Assembly: GCA_004026145.2 (NCBI GenBank)
Contig: CP034993.1
Span: 1,578,580 to 1,642,579 of the forward strand
Reading direction: 5' to 3'
DNA length: 64,000 bases
Source: Takifugu bimaculatus
Lineage: Eukaryota > Chordata > Actinopteri > Tetraodontiformes > Tetraodontidae
Both the position numbers and the translations under genes were made by a program. Positions within the stretch are counted from its first letter, which is position 1. Every line of letters begins with the position of its first letter. The notes beneath the pieces are model-generated. The model was not told the DNA's origin. It made no database searches and was given only the letters and a program-made list of their open reading frames with translations. This document shows positions 20,017 through 34,519 of the stretch, piece by piece.

Positions 20017-23000
20017 TCAAGTTAAAGAGGAGTGGAAACTGAGGGTAACTGGTACATTAACAAAACACCATCAGCTATAAAAGTCGCCGTAGCGACCGTC
20101 AGAGGAGCAGCGGAGCCCGCAGGGTACTGGCCCCAGTCGAGGCTCCTGACTGGTCACGAGACAATAATAAAAAGAGATTTAGGTTTGTTTTTGCAGCCTC
20201 AACAAATGACATGTTGTCACTTTCAGGGGGAAAAGCTCATTCCCGTACTCGTTGCGTCTCGTAAATCACTTCCGAGATATGAAAACACAGCTTCAGCATC
20301 CTGCAGTAAAAAACCCAAACACGGGCCTTGTTTTGCTTTCCTGAAATATCACAATGTTGCTCACTATATTTCTGCCCAACAGGGATGATGTGTTCAACAG
20401 AGAACAGCACGTTGCCAGGACGACAAGCACTTCATAACTAACTCACCTAACCAGCAAAGGCAGAGGTTTGTTTAAAATAGGATGATGAAGGCAGGTTAAT
20501 ATTTTATGACTATGGAATATGAACCCAGTCCAAGACATTTCAATATAATATAATATAATATAATATAATATAATATAATATAATATAATATAATATAATA
20601 TAATATAATATAATATAATAAAAACAACGATCTAGATAGCGATTCAGGACTGGTCCTTTGCCATCCTATAAAAAGAAACTATTGCTTATGGCGCAATCGA
20701 TCCTTCCTTTGAAATGGAGGGAACCATATTTATTATATTATTATATTATTTTAGACTTTAAGACACAGTGGTGCGGATCACTGACCTCGGTGGGGAGATA
20801 AGAAAGGAAGGGGATGTCCATCTTCTCGCACTGGACCGTGAAGTCCTGGTGGAGGCTCTGCGTGGAGCGCTTCGGGAGGTAGATGGTGGGCTCGTATTCC
20901 TGCGCGGAGACACGCACAAGGCTGCGTGAGCGTGCACGGGCCAACATTTCACACTGAGTGATGCTTTTAAAAAAATGTTTGGCCGATCGCGAGGGTAAAA
21001 ATTTAGCTTAAAAGCTCCTGGGGTGAGCTGAGGGACGCCACGGAGCTGATTTCAGAGGAAGCCTCCACGTGTCACGCACCCCCCCACCCCACACACACAC
21101 ACACACACACACACACATTTAAAGCAAAGAGTGTGTTTTTGCCATCTGACACCTGATCAGATCTAAAATCGAAAGTAAACACCATTTCCTCCATCTATTT
21201 AAAATGTCGACTCTCGTCTGATTTTCCTTCCACGATTCAGTAATGATGCGACCCTGACCCACGCACGCCCCCTCACGACCCTAACCCACGCACGCCCCCT
21301 CACGACCCTAACCCACGCACGCCCCCTCACGACCCTGACCCACGCACGCCCCCTCACGACCCTGACCCACGCACGCCCCCTCACGACCCTAACGCACGCA
21401 CGCCCCCTCACGACCCTAACCCACGCACGCCCCCTCACGACCCTGACCCACGCACGCCCCCTCACGACCCTAACCCACGCACGCCCCCTCACGACCCTGA
21501 CCCACGCACGCCCCCTGCGCGCTGGCCTGACGTCAGCGCATCCAAAGACCTGAGACGCATCGCGCGTGATCACAACCCCAGCGTCCCGTCAGGTGCTGGG
21601 CCCTGCTCGTGCGTCTCACGTGTATCCGTGCATGATTTCCAGAACACGTCACGCACGCACGGGAGGATCCAGAAATAGGTCCTCCCGTGACCGAGCCGCA
21701 GTGGAAGAGAAGCGCTTCAGACGGCGAAAAGATTAAAGTGACAAACGGCAGAAACGAGATCCATCTTATGTGGTTTTATTTCGACTGCGTAGTAAATCTG
21801 AACACATATGGTGAAACACATATATGATGGTTCCAGCCCAATAAAACCGGAGGACTCGGCCACGTGGGCCCGCGTGCAGGGGAGGGAATGGATCCTGCAG
21901 AACAGCTCGGGCCAGCGCGTGACCCCCGAGGGCCAGACGTGATGCTGATGACCTCATCGCGTGGCCGAGGACGGCGGCGGCTTTAACGGGAGGAACGACG
22001 GCGTGATGTCATGGCTGTCTGGGGGGAGGGGGGGCTGGAGACGTTTACGGGAGCCGGGGGGAAGCTCTGGGGGGGGGGAGGGGGGGCTTCTGGTTGTCCT
22101 GTCTTATATGGTGATAAATCATACAATAAGCAGCAGACTGTGTCTCATAGTGGGGGGGGGGGGTAGTGGTTCACCATTGTTTTTACTGCTGATGAGCAGA
22201 TGTTGATAGCTCTTCCTTCCTCAAGGTGTTGAACCCTCCTGACCCCCCCCCCCGGTCACCATGGTTACTGTTTGATGGGAGAATTTTGCTCTATCAGGCA
22301 TCAGGTAACATCCAGTTAATGCTGCTGCTCAGGGGCTTCTCATCCATCCATCATCCATCCATCCATCCATCCATCATCCATCCATCCATCCATCCATCCA
22401 TCCATCCATCCATCCATCCATCCATCCATCATCCATCCATCCATCCATCATCCATCCATCCATCCATCCATCATCCATCCATCCATCCATCATCCATCCA
22501 TCCATCATCCATCCATCATCCATCCATCCATCATCCATCCATCATCCATCCATCCATCCAGTGGCCCCTCAGCTCGCTTCTCATTCATATCCAGCATCAT
22601 CGATCTTCATTCCGAGCTGATCAGTTTATTTAGTGAAGGTCTGCAGGTCTCATTGTCTCCTTCTTCAACAGAATACCAGGATGCAACTTACAGAAGTAGG
22701 AAGAACAACATTTTTAACGACCTTCTTTGATGAGGCAGCTTTTCAGGCGGAACAATGGGAGCAAATGTCTGCCAGTCGGCCCTGAGGGGCCCCCTGATGT
22801 GGAACTTGGAGGGTGGGGAGTCAAGAGGTTAATTACAGAATGAAGGTGGCAGCGTGCCCCCCTGGACCGGGAGGACTTCATCCAGACACCCACACTGGTG
22901 AGTCACGGCCTGAGGTCGGACAGGAATGCTAACGAGGAGAGGCGGCAACGAGGAGCAAGCGGTCACTACTCCTCTTTGTATTCATGGAGGTTCCTTCATC

Positions 23001-26000
23001 TGTCGGCTTTGCGCAGGTCTAAGTCCACAAACGGACTCTTGGAGAGCATTTTTTTGGTCTGGCAACATCTGGTCAGCTTGCAAAAGGGCTGCTGGTTGGC
23101 ATAGCAACCACTGTGGACAACCAGAAGAGCCCTGGTGTTCGTGAGCTCTTAGTTATGACGTAACTAGCAGATATTCCGGCCTGGAGCAGGTCGTGGCGTA
23201 AATATCAGGATAGTTCTGATAGTTCTGGTGCTGGCGGGTCAGACACAAGTGTTGCACTTTAGTTCACTCACAAACATGCGGAGGTGTCGGGCGCACACCA
23301 GCCCGATGGAGCCGTTCTGTTCTGGGCCACAGATCACCAGGACGGTCGGCTGCTTCTTCCCCAGTGAGCTGAGCGGGTAGGCCTGGTGGGGGGGGAGAAA
23401 AAAGGGACGGGACGGAGAGAAAAGGGACGGGACGGAGAGAAAAGAAAACAAGACAGGAAGATTGACATGGGTATTTCTCCCCACGGACCCGCTCTGTTAG
23501 TCAATGTGTCTGCTGGACAGGGTGGAAATGACACGGGCGCCATTGTGTCGTCCGTCTCAGAGGTCCGGTCTCATCATTCCGACCCCGACAGCAATGGAAA
23601 ACCGCCCCAGCGGCCCTGACTGTGAGTGCTTATGTTCACAGCTGCTGGCATCCACCAGTGTTTATTGGCCCGGTTTTACCCCCCCTCCCCTTAATAAATC
23701 AGCCCACACCTTCTTGAGCGCGGCAGACAGCAGCCAACACGCGTGTGTGTGTGTGTGTGTTTGCAGTCCTTGTCGTGACTGAAATCCCCTGAGGCTGCTT
23801 TACATTCAGCAGGAGAGATTATGGGTTTGAGGAGCGCTGCATCATCTCAGCGGAGGAACCCCACGTGAGCGGGACGGTTCTCACCAACCTCTGGAACGCA
23901 CGCAGTTTACAGTAATGACATCATCGGCCGCAAGCTTTCTGTCGCCGTTGGCAACAGCTGCAAAGATTTACAGAACAATGTGTTAATGGAGAACACAAGG
24001 ATCCATGATGGATACTTAATACGGGGAATTACATTCATTAAGAGGCCCTTATTTTAGCGCAGCATCGCTATGTTTCTACTTTAGTGCCTCCCGATTAAGT
24101 GTGTTTGCCATAATTGTAGGTAGTTATGATAAAGTCACATGTTTTGACAATTTCAGTCCTCATTTGTGGCTTCGCTCAAACAGCCAGGGGCTTATTTACA
24201 TGAAAATTCAGGAGAAATAGTTGGAGCTGTACATGGACAAGAAGCTAACTTTAGATGTGTAAAGGTGGGAAATGCTGCTGTTGATGGATGGAACATTCAA
24301 TCAATAAATGAAGGGGGGGCGTTCCTTCCTTATCGGACCGAGGAGGAAACAGGCCCCACACAGTTTGTAAACAAGGGCGGCTGCACGGGCAGCAGGTCAA
24401 CGGAGGTCAAAGCTACGCTAGCGCGAAAGGTCGCAGAGCTTTCTTTAAAAAACTAACCTTAGCAAATGGCCCCCGGTCCGAGCAAACGGAAACGCAACAA
24501 CGGGATATTTTACAGCTCAGCAGACTGGCTACAACACAGCTGCAATGTCAACAGAAGCCCAATGCTTCTGTTGTCTTTATTTTGTCTGGCCAGTGACCAC
24601 AAACGCTCAGACTGTTCAGATCTGGCAGCCACCACCTAATGGCACCAGCTAAGTGCTTTATAAGCCTCACTCTTGAATAAAAATGGATCGAGGAACAGCT
24701 TGGATGTGGGCTTTTTTTCCACGTATTTGGTCTGGGAAACAGAGCTGCTTTGGTATTAAGAACTTTAAGGCTTTAATGCCCACTGTGTATCGGCATCAGG
24801 AGCAACAACTGGATCAGACAACCCTCGGAATTGCTGCAACCATCTGATTTGCTCAGTGGCCAATAGCATAAAAGCTATTATTAACTATTATTATTATTAT
24901 TATTATTAGCTGGTAACTTCAGGTTAATGCCACTGGTAATCAGCAGCCAGGCATCATCGTGTTTTGAGCAATGTAACATCTATTATTAAGGTATTTAGGA
25001 AGGCATGGGCCACAATAATTAACTTGTGCATGCTAATAAGCGAGCAGCTAATAAAGATCCCAGTCCCGACCAGTAGATGAAGTGTCAAATGTAACCCGAG
25101 CTTGTAATAAACTCCCATTAAACCACAAGTGTGTTTCTCTATATGCACATTTGCGTCCTGCCTTTCTCTCGCTCACAATAATGCGTTTAAAACGTGCAAA
25201 TGATCACGTCAACACAGTTTAATGTCCTCGAGGGCTTCAGGAGGATCAGCGGTATCAATGCTGGGGCCATTTCACGCCGCAGGAGAAACCATTACAGCTG
25301 CACGCCAAACAAACGCCGCAAACACAATCGATCCTGGCAGCACGTTAACATCGTCTGAAGCATTTAAACCAACAGAGATGGAACTAAGAAGCCAGCCCCA
25401 GCAGCCCTGAGACTTCCGATGGTGAATAGCAGAACACAAGCCATGCTAACGTAGGTGTAGCTCCTAGCTTCAGGTCAGGTCAGGTCAGAATTTTGCTCGT
25501 GAGCATTGGATATTCTATCTAAAAGCCATATTTACATGTTGTTTTAGCTTGTGCTCAGGTCATCTGTAGTCACTGTGCGTCCTACACTCAGGTGACACCC
25601 CCGATAGAGATGAAGAGTGAGGGGTCATGCAGAGCCCCCCCACCACCACACACACCACCACCACCAAAGCACACAACCAGAAATATGGCGTGCTCTGATT
25701 GTAATGCGGTCTCCGAGGGAATATCCCTTTGAACCAAATGTTAAAGACACATGTTCTTTCACCTCCAATCAACCTCCAGAGCTCAACGATGCTGAGAAAA
25801 CAGGATCAGGGGCCTAAGAAAACACGTACACCACCGTCTGCAGAACACAGGCCCTTTAACGTTCAAGCGGACGACCCAAGAACTCGCCCCCGGGCCGCCG
25901 TAAACTACAGCCTAATTTATTGCTGTGGGTAGCAAAAGCGTCTCCCTTCAGGTGTTGAAAAGCCTCAGACTGATACAGGAAAGCACATGCAGTCTGGAGC

Positions 26001-27118
26001 CGCTGGCGCTGGGAGCAGAGGCCTATAATCTATCTGGCCAAACAGCGGCGTAGGTGTGCGCCCGTGTTAGCGATGCCAGCGGCTGCAGCCCGGCGGTGAA
26101 ATCACGCCGTCTGCATCTCCTCGTACTGTAATTTTCCCTGGAATAGAAAGTGATGTCATGTAAGTGGGAGCGTGCTGCTGGCGGCCAGCGGTGGTCCGCA
26201 CCGTCCTGGCTGTGTTTATCTAGTAAGGCTACGCTGTTCGGAGCGGCTGGTTGGCGGGTCGGGCACGGGGCCAGTGGCGGCGGGTGATAATACAGGGGAA
26301 GTGGATGTGGTGGGTTTAATGACGGGCTATTTCTGAGCCGCGCTGCCTACCTCAGCGTCTGACAGGCCTCTCTTTTCTCTAAACTCTTGCTGCTTCCTCT
26401 GGAACAATAAGCTATTGTTTGAGATGCGGCATGTTTGTTAAACCGGATTTGTAAGACAGGGAGCGTAGAATAACCTCTGAGCAGAAGGCGTCAGTGATTG
26501 AAAAGCCGTTAAAGACTGTTATGGTCTGCAGTAATTGATGTTGTTCACGGGTGCGCTGGGACGAGCTGCCGTCCCCGGCGCTCTGATGTCATCACCGCGG
26601 AGTTAATGCAGCTCACGTCTGAGCAGATCGTTGCTTGTTCGCTGCTGTCGCAGAGCAGGTAGAGGTGGAACACGCCCGTTTGAGCTAACGTGGCTAAAGT
26701 TGCCTCTACTGAGGCCAGTCTGCAAACCTCAGGAAGGCTCGTCTCTCGCTGGTCAGGAGAGTAAAGAGGAACGGAGACAGCACAGGTGGGTTGTCATGGC
26801 GAGACGGGGCAGGGTTACACCCTGGGTAAGTTGCTAGCTTATCTCAGGGCTAACGTACAGCCACAAACAATCATTAACGCTATGATAAATTCACATCCTT
26901 GGACCTTTTGAGGACATTATGTTCCCAAAGTTCCCTTATCCCTAACCTTGTCCCTAACTTTGTCCCTAACTTTGTCCCTAACCTTGTCCACAACCTTGTC
27001 CCTAACTTTGTCCCTAACCTTGTCCACAACCTCAGCCCTTTGAAGCCCTTTGAAATGTCCTCACTTTGCAAGTAGAATGTAGACTTTGGTACTCAATATG
27101 TACCCAAATACACACCTG

Positions 27119-27210
<92 letters not shown>

Positions 27211-30200
27211 CACACTGCACATGTGATGTTTGACAGAGTCCAGATCACAGACGTCTTGCGGTTCAGGACCGGCGCGGCGGTTCAGTGGGAGCTCAGGTGT
27301 TCCGCCTCGGGTGGAGACGCTCCAGCGCTCAGACGTCACACAGAGGTCGACCATTTTCTCCCCAGAACAACCAGACGGTTTGTGTGAACGTTAAAGCAGA
27401 TCTGGAGAGTTTTAGTGGGGGCAGCTGTGAGGTTTTCGCCCCTGCGTACAATCAAACCGTCACCTGAGGACCTCAGTGTGGCGTCTGTGTCTCTGACAAT
27501 ATGCAGGAGGGTTTTTGAAGATTGCTCGGTTAAAGATATAGATTACTCTTATAGGACTTATTGGGTAACAGTCACAAGCCTAACGCTCCAATAAAGGCAA
27601 ATATTTACATAAATTGTGGAGGACAGTTACAAAAATCCAGCTAAATTAGTTGAGGTTTAACAATCTAGCATGTGAGATTTGGTGACTCCTAGTGGCCAGA
27701 GGGCAGAATGAACCCCTGGACTTTTCCCAAGAGCCGTCTGGTGGCTGCTGGGGATCCAAACGTGTTTTTCCATGACTGCATCCATCAGTAGTTCCAGTCC
27801 AGATGTTAGCTGCTATGGATATATTTAGCAGTCACGTTCAAAAAGACATTTTGAATCGCTGCCGAATCGACCCGTTTAAACAGGAAAGTGATATTCGCAG
27901 CTTCAGATCTGCTTTTTACAACTTTAAAGACACGGTCGAGCAGCAAGTTTGCATCCATGAAGAAGAGCCAGATCAAAATGAACAATATAGCAAAAGAAAA
28001 GGCCAGATGTGAGGCTGGAAATGCCATGTTTATTCATCTATTTGATTCCTATTAACAGGCCACCTGGACACCAAACAGACACATTTAGAGACGCCACCAA
28101 TGGAGGAGGGATGAGGGGCAACATCTGATGTTATCCGTCCTCCACCTGTCTTCTCTGGGACCGGACACACTCTGCTTACAAAAGCTCTGCTCTGTCTCAC
28201 CGGAGCAGTGAAATGGAGGAATAAAGAGCGGATGGAGGTGAACACATGAAGGCGTGCAGACCTTAGCGATGGCGACGGCGCAGGCCTGTCCCCAGATCTC
28301 CACCAGCTGCTGTTGTCCAAACCTGTAGTCCTTCAGTAGCTCCGTCTCGATAGCTGCCGCCTCCCCTTTGCTGTCAGACACAGAACAACAGATGGTCAGC
28401 GTCACGTCTGTTTATGGTCCGCTAAAGGCATCAGAATCACCCGCCGGAGATTTACGCGGCCTCCGCCGAGCTCCAGGAAATAGTCCCAGCCTCATTTAAA
28501 AGTCTGCGTGAATATTTCATAGTTTAGTGTGAGTGAAAATGATCTTTGGGTCCAGGATTCTGCGGCGTAAATCAGCCCGTCTGTGCTGCGCAAGTAAAAC
28601 ACTGACAGCCCAGTTGTTCTTTATTGATCCCATAAAGATTGACATCCTCTGCCTTTAAAACGTCCAAAGTATTTAGGAGGGGGATGCAAGCGTGCGTGCC
28701 AGGAAAAGTGGTTCGACGCGGTCAAGGTCAGAGACGAGCTGTCCGTCCAGCGAGCCCCACCCACGTCGCACTGACACTGTAACACCCCAACATAGGGATC
28801 TTTTGGCCCTTTTCTTAACCTGACTGAACCGGTGGGGAAGGTTCTAACCAGGATTCTCCAGTAAACACTCCCCCCGTTGGGTGTCACGAGTGCCGCGACA
28901 CAGATGCAAGACGACAGCCGCGTTTACGAGGTTCCTAAAGCGGCGGCGTTCATGCGTGGGAGGTCGTCGGGTCTCTGCATGTTAACGACGACGCATGAGA
29001 ACGCCGAGGAACGCAGTCACCACGAGCTACAGACAGGTCAGGTGGGCGGGAGGACGCACGCGGGTGGACAGTGCATTCTCTGGATGGGTCGCGACATTTT
29101 CTACGGGCCTCTTTTGACGTTGACTGACAGCCTGAATGATGTCGCTGAACAGAACACCCCTGCTGCTGCTGCTTTTAGATCAAGGGAAGGGGAAGGGGGG
29201 GTGCAAGGACAAAGAGACAAGGCTGTCACCTGTCTGTTAATACAGAAACCACGAGGAGTCAACTGGAACTCAAATCATCCTGACTCCAATCGGACATGCA
29301 TCTCTGTCACTCTACGGACACCTGGTGGCCGCTTTGAGGTACTGCAGCAGATTACAGATTAACTGAAATGGGGCCCCGTCATGTTTTCACCCCTCAGCGC
29401 CACAGTGCTCAGACAGCTGACCATCAATCGGTAAAAATAGGGGAAGGAAGGGCTCATAAAATCAGCGTGGCTTCTAATCCGGGCTGCTGCGCATCGTTGA
29501 GACTCTCAGGAGTCAAGAGCGTTTGGGCCTGTGTTCATTAGAAAACTGTGCACACACTGAATACATTACCTATTAACGCCAGCCCTCCTGCGCTGATTAA
29601 TGGCTGCTTGTCTTTGCTTTAGCATCTGCAGTGTGTTTGTGTGGGCGCCTCCGTGTGCGCGTGGGCTTATCCAAGTGGGGTTTCTGGCATTTACCCGAGG
29701 CAGTGGAGCAGCAGCAGCAGCTGGCACCCGCCGCTCACCTCAGGGATGTTTCCTGAGTGGCCGCGACAAGTCGATCTTTGGAAAGATCACGTCGGTCCGC
29801 GGGGTTCGCCCTGTGCTCCGCGCGTGCACGGCAGCACAATAGAGCCTCCTCTGGCTTTTTGCAGAGCTAAATTTGGATGGAAGGCGTTGCGTTGGAGGGG
29901 GCAGGGACGAGCTTTCACAGGAGATACGCTAACACCAGGTTAGCGCGCGGTGGGCGCGCGGCTCTCGACTGCCGCCTTCGTTAGCTGGAGCTGGCGCGAC
30001 CACCAGGGTGCGGTACGCCGCGCAGATAAAAGCAGGTGATTGTTCCAAATTCCCGCTTTCCCCGTCATATGTTCCAAGCCCTATTTCTTCATAAATGCGC
30101 CAGAATAAGAACAAAAGCAGCTTTGGGAGTGCTGGCGTGGCCTTTACGTCAGCGCTGCACACCTGCGTAGGCGTGCGCGTGTGCAGGCGCACAGCTGCAG

Positions 30201-32147
30201 AACAAGCCGGGGCTTTATGAGTGCTGGCTTCTGTTTCACCTGTAGCCACCAGTCATGCAGCCGCCCCTCCGGGGAGACGCTTGATTTCCCCATGCTGGGC
30301 GTGACGCGTGTCACCTCCACTGTCGCTCTGCTCCACCTGTGATCTCCACCAGCTAATGAGGCTGTTTACCTTCACCTGAGATGCAGCTAAATGAAACTTT
30401 AATCGCCTCTGTGGGGAAATGAGGGCACTGATGCTGCAGCGTCTGCGGCACAAAGGCGGCAGAAGACGGAGGATTCAACATATACATAAATTCTAATTCA
30501 ACTATAGATTATTAAGCACGAGGGAGAAGTTCTCCATATTCCGCGCTCATTATTTCGGCGCCGGCGTGTTTCGTGTGAGTCATCCGGGGGAACAAAGACG
30601 GAAAACAATGGAAGCAAAATTCAATCTCATATGAAGCAAGTGAGAGGCTGGGAGAACGGAGAGGAGAACATTACAGAGATGCTGCAACGATGATGAAACC
30701 TGTGCAGCTGGCGAGCAGCAGAGAACACGCCACTTAAAATCTGAGGGGCTTCTTTTTTCCTAACACTCGGGGACAGAAATAGCCTCGATTCCCACCTACT
30801 TTCAGGTTGGCTAATTCCTGAAGTTGCACAGGGGCGAGATTAAGAGGACTCAAAGTCTCCTGCCGCTCTGCAGCCTGCCACACGTGCAACAGCACGAGCA
30901 TGGCCCCCGTGGCCCCGGAGCTGTCTTGTGTTACCTAGCACGCCGGTAGGATGGTCTGATCCAGGTTAATTTGACTGTTTTGATCTATTCAGGGGTGTAA
31001 ATCATGAGTGCCATTCCTGCCTCGGAGGACCATTATCCCCCCCGGCTTCGCCCTCCATCTTCCCGTCCATTATCCCTCCGCGCGCTCCTTTTCTGAACAA
31101 AGCTGCAGCGAATCTTTGCCGTATTTGCATCCCTTTTGTGGCAGCTCTCTCCCCACAATGGTGCGGTATAATGGGCTGTATTCAGAGCTTTTATGCCTGT
31201 CAAAATGGCATTTATTTGTTTAGCCACCCCCGGGCGCCGGAGCTGTTTGCTGGGCTGCGACCTCTCACTGATCATCGTTATCATCGCTTTCACGCTGACT
31301 GCACACACGACCAACCCTGTTCTGTCCTCTGTCACCCTCGCGCTCCCCCCTCACATTGACTCTAACGTGGGTTTACGCTCCGCGGGACACCACCCTGGCA
31401 GATGGATGGGCTGGGGGGGGGGATAGAGTGGAGGGATGAGAACCCTCAGCATCAGGTAACTGATCCATGGTCACTGATTTGGCTGTTGATTCCTCACTTA
31501 GAGCTCGGCTGCAGCCGCTGGTTTTAACCCTCCACGTGGCGTATTTGCAACCCGACCTTTGACCCTGACTCATGCCCCACCAAAACAATCCCGGTTCCCC
31601 TCAGCTACTCATTCTGGGACGCGGGAGCGCGGGAACAAGCGTGATTTCCAGGTCGCTCCCAGAGTGACGGCGGCTCGGGTGACATCGTTTGATCAGCGGA
31701 AGGTTCATGGGTGTGTCTTTATACATCCAGGAGAACCTAAATCATCAAGCGCATGTCCTGTTGGGAGCCTCCAGGAAGCCCCTCAGCGTCCACCCGATGA
31801 CGGGAGGGGGGGGTGACAGGCTGAAAGACCTGTCTGATCCCAACGTCTGAAAGGTCGGAGCGCTCAGAGCCGGAGAGCTATTTGTTGGTGAAACGAGGAA
31901 AGCAAATTGAAATGCCAGAGAGGCAGCGGAGGGAATTCCTCTGGCATTTCAGAGTGGCGGACGTGTGATTTTTCCCTTTGGTCTTGAAAGAAAATCAATG
32001 CGGAGATTAAGTGTCTTTGTTGTCGGGGGGTCGATCTGAAAACCTACGTCATGAGTTGATCCAAGATGGAGGATCAACAATCCGGCTGAACTAAAAGGGT
32101 TAAATGTTGCCACAATTATCAGGAGGGCCAGGAGCCGCGGCGATGGT

Positions 32148-32178
<31 letters not shown>

Positions 32179-32341
32179 GTCTCATACACGGGCTCAGCTG
32201 TGACATGGACGCGAGCTTTTAGCCTCCATATGGTCCCTCTCTGACGGCCCAGCATGGCCCCTTTATGCTGCTCCGGTCTGATCCAATCAAAATAAAATGT
32301 GTCCTCGGGCAATCATTTAGGGCTTTCCAGTAAGGAGCACG

Positions 32342-32416
<75 letters not shown>

Positions 32417-33938
32417 AATCTCTACAACTGTCTCCGGTAGCATCTTTATTTCAGATCAGAACTAATCACTTTATCCGTGCGCTCAGATCCGGTCGGAGCA
32501 GACAGACGTTCTTCGGATAAACCTAATCAATGGCTCCTGCCGTCAACCGGCTCTCCGTCTCTCGGCAACCGTGAGGATGATTGTGGACGACCTGAGGTAA
32601 CCTGTCTCCACTCAAGCCCATCTAAATGTCCTCGAAGAGAGACAGACTGTCCTGCAGACTGTCCTTCCTTCCTACTTCCTGTTTCAACTGGATTCAACTG
32701 TTTCAACTGGTGCGGTTTTCAGAGATCAGACGGAAGTCATCTGATTTTCCGATCCAGCGCATGACGACACGTCTTGGGTCACGTGACCTTCCACGGTGAG
32801 GAAAAAGGCCGAGTTCGGGCCGCTGGAGGCAGGAAGCTTCCTGGTTTAGGCCCGATCAGAGCTTCGTGCTGATGAACCAACAGACTGCTTTGTCGCTGTA
32901 GCACAGTACTGACAACTGACCTGTCAGTTTGTGGTTGCTATGGTAACCTTGGCTCCTTCAGGCTCTATCATGAATAAATATTAATAACAATATACAATAA
33001 GGAAGACGGAAGTGGCTCAGAGTGAGTAAACCCAGCAGTATTAAAAACCTGCCCCCTACCCAGGGCTTAAATACCCCCCCCCCACACACACACACACACA
33101 CACAGACACACACACACACACACACAGCTCGCCGGGGCTGTTCAGATACACATACATGCAGTTCTGTGGCAACTTAAATCGCGCTAAAGTGCCCACGTGG
33201 ATTTTTATGTAATCGATCTAACGCAGGAATTTGGTTTTCCTGCGTCCACGTGAAGGCACTTAACGATCTGTCATTAGGCTAATGTTGACAGCAGCACCAG
33301 AGCCAGCCAGACGTGCGTAACGCGTGTTTGTCGGGCTTCTCTCCGCTCCCACGGGGCCTCTTTGTTCAGCGTTGATGCTGGTTGGGCTCCAGATGTCACA
33401 GCCAGTGGAGGAGGCCAAGTTGCCCTGAGAGGAGAACGTCAGCAGCTGCCTCAGGAGAGGACGCTTCAGCAGCATTAACAGCCACACACAGGCGGCTCCG
33501 CGTCTGCATTTGTGGGAGAAATACGCAGCAATCGCTGGAAAAACGCGTCCGTAAATTACATTCATTATGTTGTTGCCATAATTGTTTGTCTTTTGTTCGC
33601 CTAAGAGGATAAATGTTAATCAGCTCTCAACCCCGGTGCCTTTTTCTGATTTTTACACCATTTTGCCGCAGGCGCTTGTCCTTAATTCAGTTATTTATTG
33701 TGTTTATTGGGTATTTGACTTCCCCCAATTTCCCATATTTGCATAGCTGAATATCTGAGGTGGGTTTTATTCTTTCACCCCTTTGTTCCACCTGAAAAAA
33801 ACTTCTGAGGTCTACAGGAAACACAAATCAATAGAAATGAATGTGAATAAAAGCTAGAAAAGCATCAGTTAGGAGGCTGTTTCTGCCCTCAGGTGCATTA
33901 TTCAGCTTCAAAGAGTTAAACAGCTACAAGATTTTCTC

Positions 33939-34019
<81 letters not shown>

Positions 34020-34476
34020 CATATCTGACTCAGGAACCACAAAGGAGCTGTAGTTGAAAGGCCAAATATTCCTAAATATATAAAAAACAAACAGAAGAGA
34101 AAGCGATCCACTTTTAGGGAAGCTTGGAACCAACAAGCTGCATCACAACATTTTATTTACTGAACATTAAATTAACTTCAATAATCAAGAACAACAAAGT
34201 GGAGCAACTGCAGCCTATAATGCAGCATTAAAGGGAATATTTCAGTGAGAGTTCAATCTAACGTTCCATGTTCGATCCCCGCGTCCTCGCTCTTTTTCCG
34301 CAACGGTGGAGAGTTTTTAATCAAAATGGAGGAAATGGGGTCAACTGAAAGGCAATCAAAGCCAGGACACCAGCAGAATCTATAAACAGCTGACTGCATA
34401 TTGATGAGCAGACTCAAGCCCAAACTGTTTGGCCACAGGCTCAAAACACCAAGCGGTGTTTTGTTTTCGCTCTCTC

Positions 34477-34519
<43 letters not shown>

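Larger units (their letters stand above)
19664..20785 (-). other. yjefn3 intron 4
   Basis: A 1.1 kb intron containing the (ATC)n and (TAATA)n tracts; nothing else was recognised. Confidence 0.8.
20900..23271 (-). other. yjefn3 intron 3
   Basis: A 2.4 kb intron crowded with simple repeats: the 27-bp minisatellite, several poly-G runs near 22020-22160 and the ATCC block. No exon was recognised. Confidence 0.8.

Noticed and set aside
21199..21573. 124-aa minus-strand frame of a 9-residue repeat
   Set aside because: Produced by the 27-bp minisatellite.
25470..25488. AGGTCAGGTCAGGTCA, resembling nuclear-receptor half sites
   Set aside because: The 5-bp period is a short tandem duplication and does not give a standard direct-repeat spacing.
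28877..29362. 161-aa plus-strand frame in yjefn3 intron 1
   Set aside because: No domain or splice support; composition looks random.
34264..34280. GTTCGATCCC, T-loop-like sequence
   Set aside because: Flanks do not pair as a T stem and no cloverleaf can be drawn.
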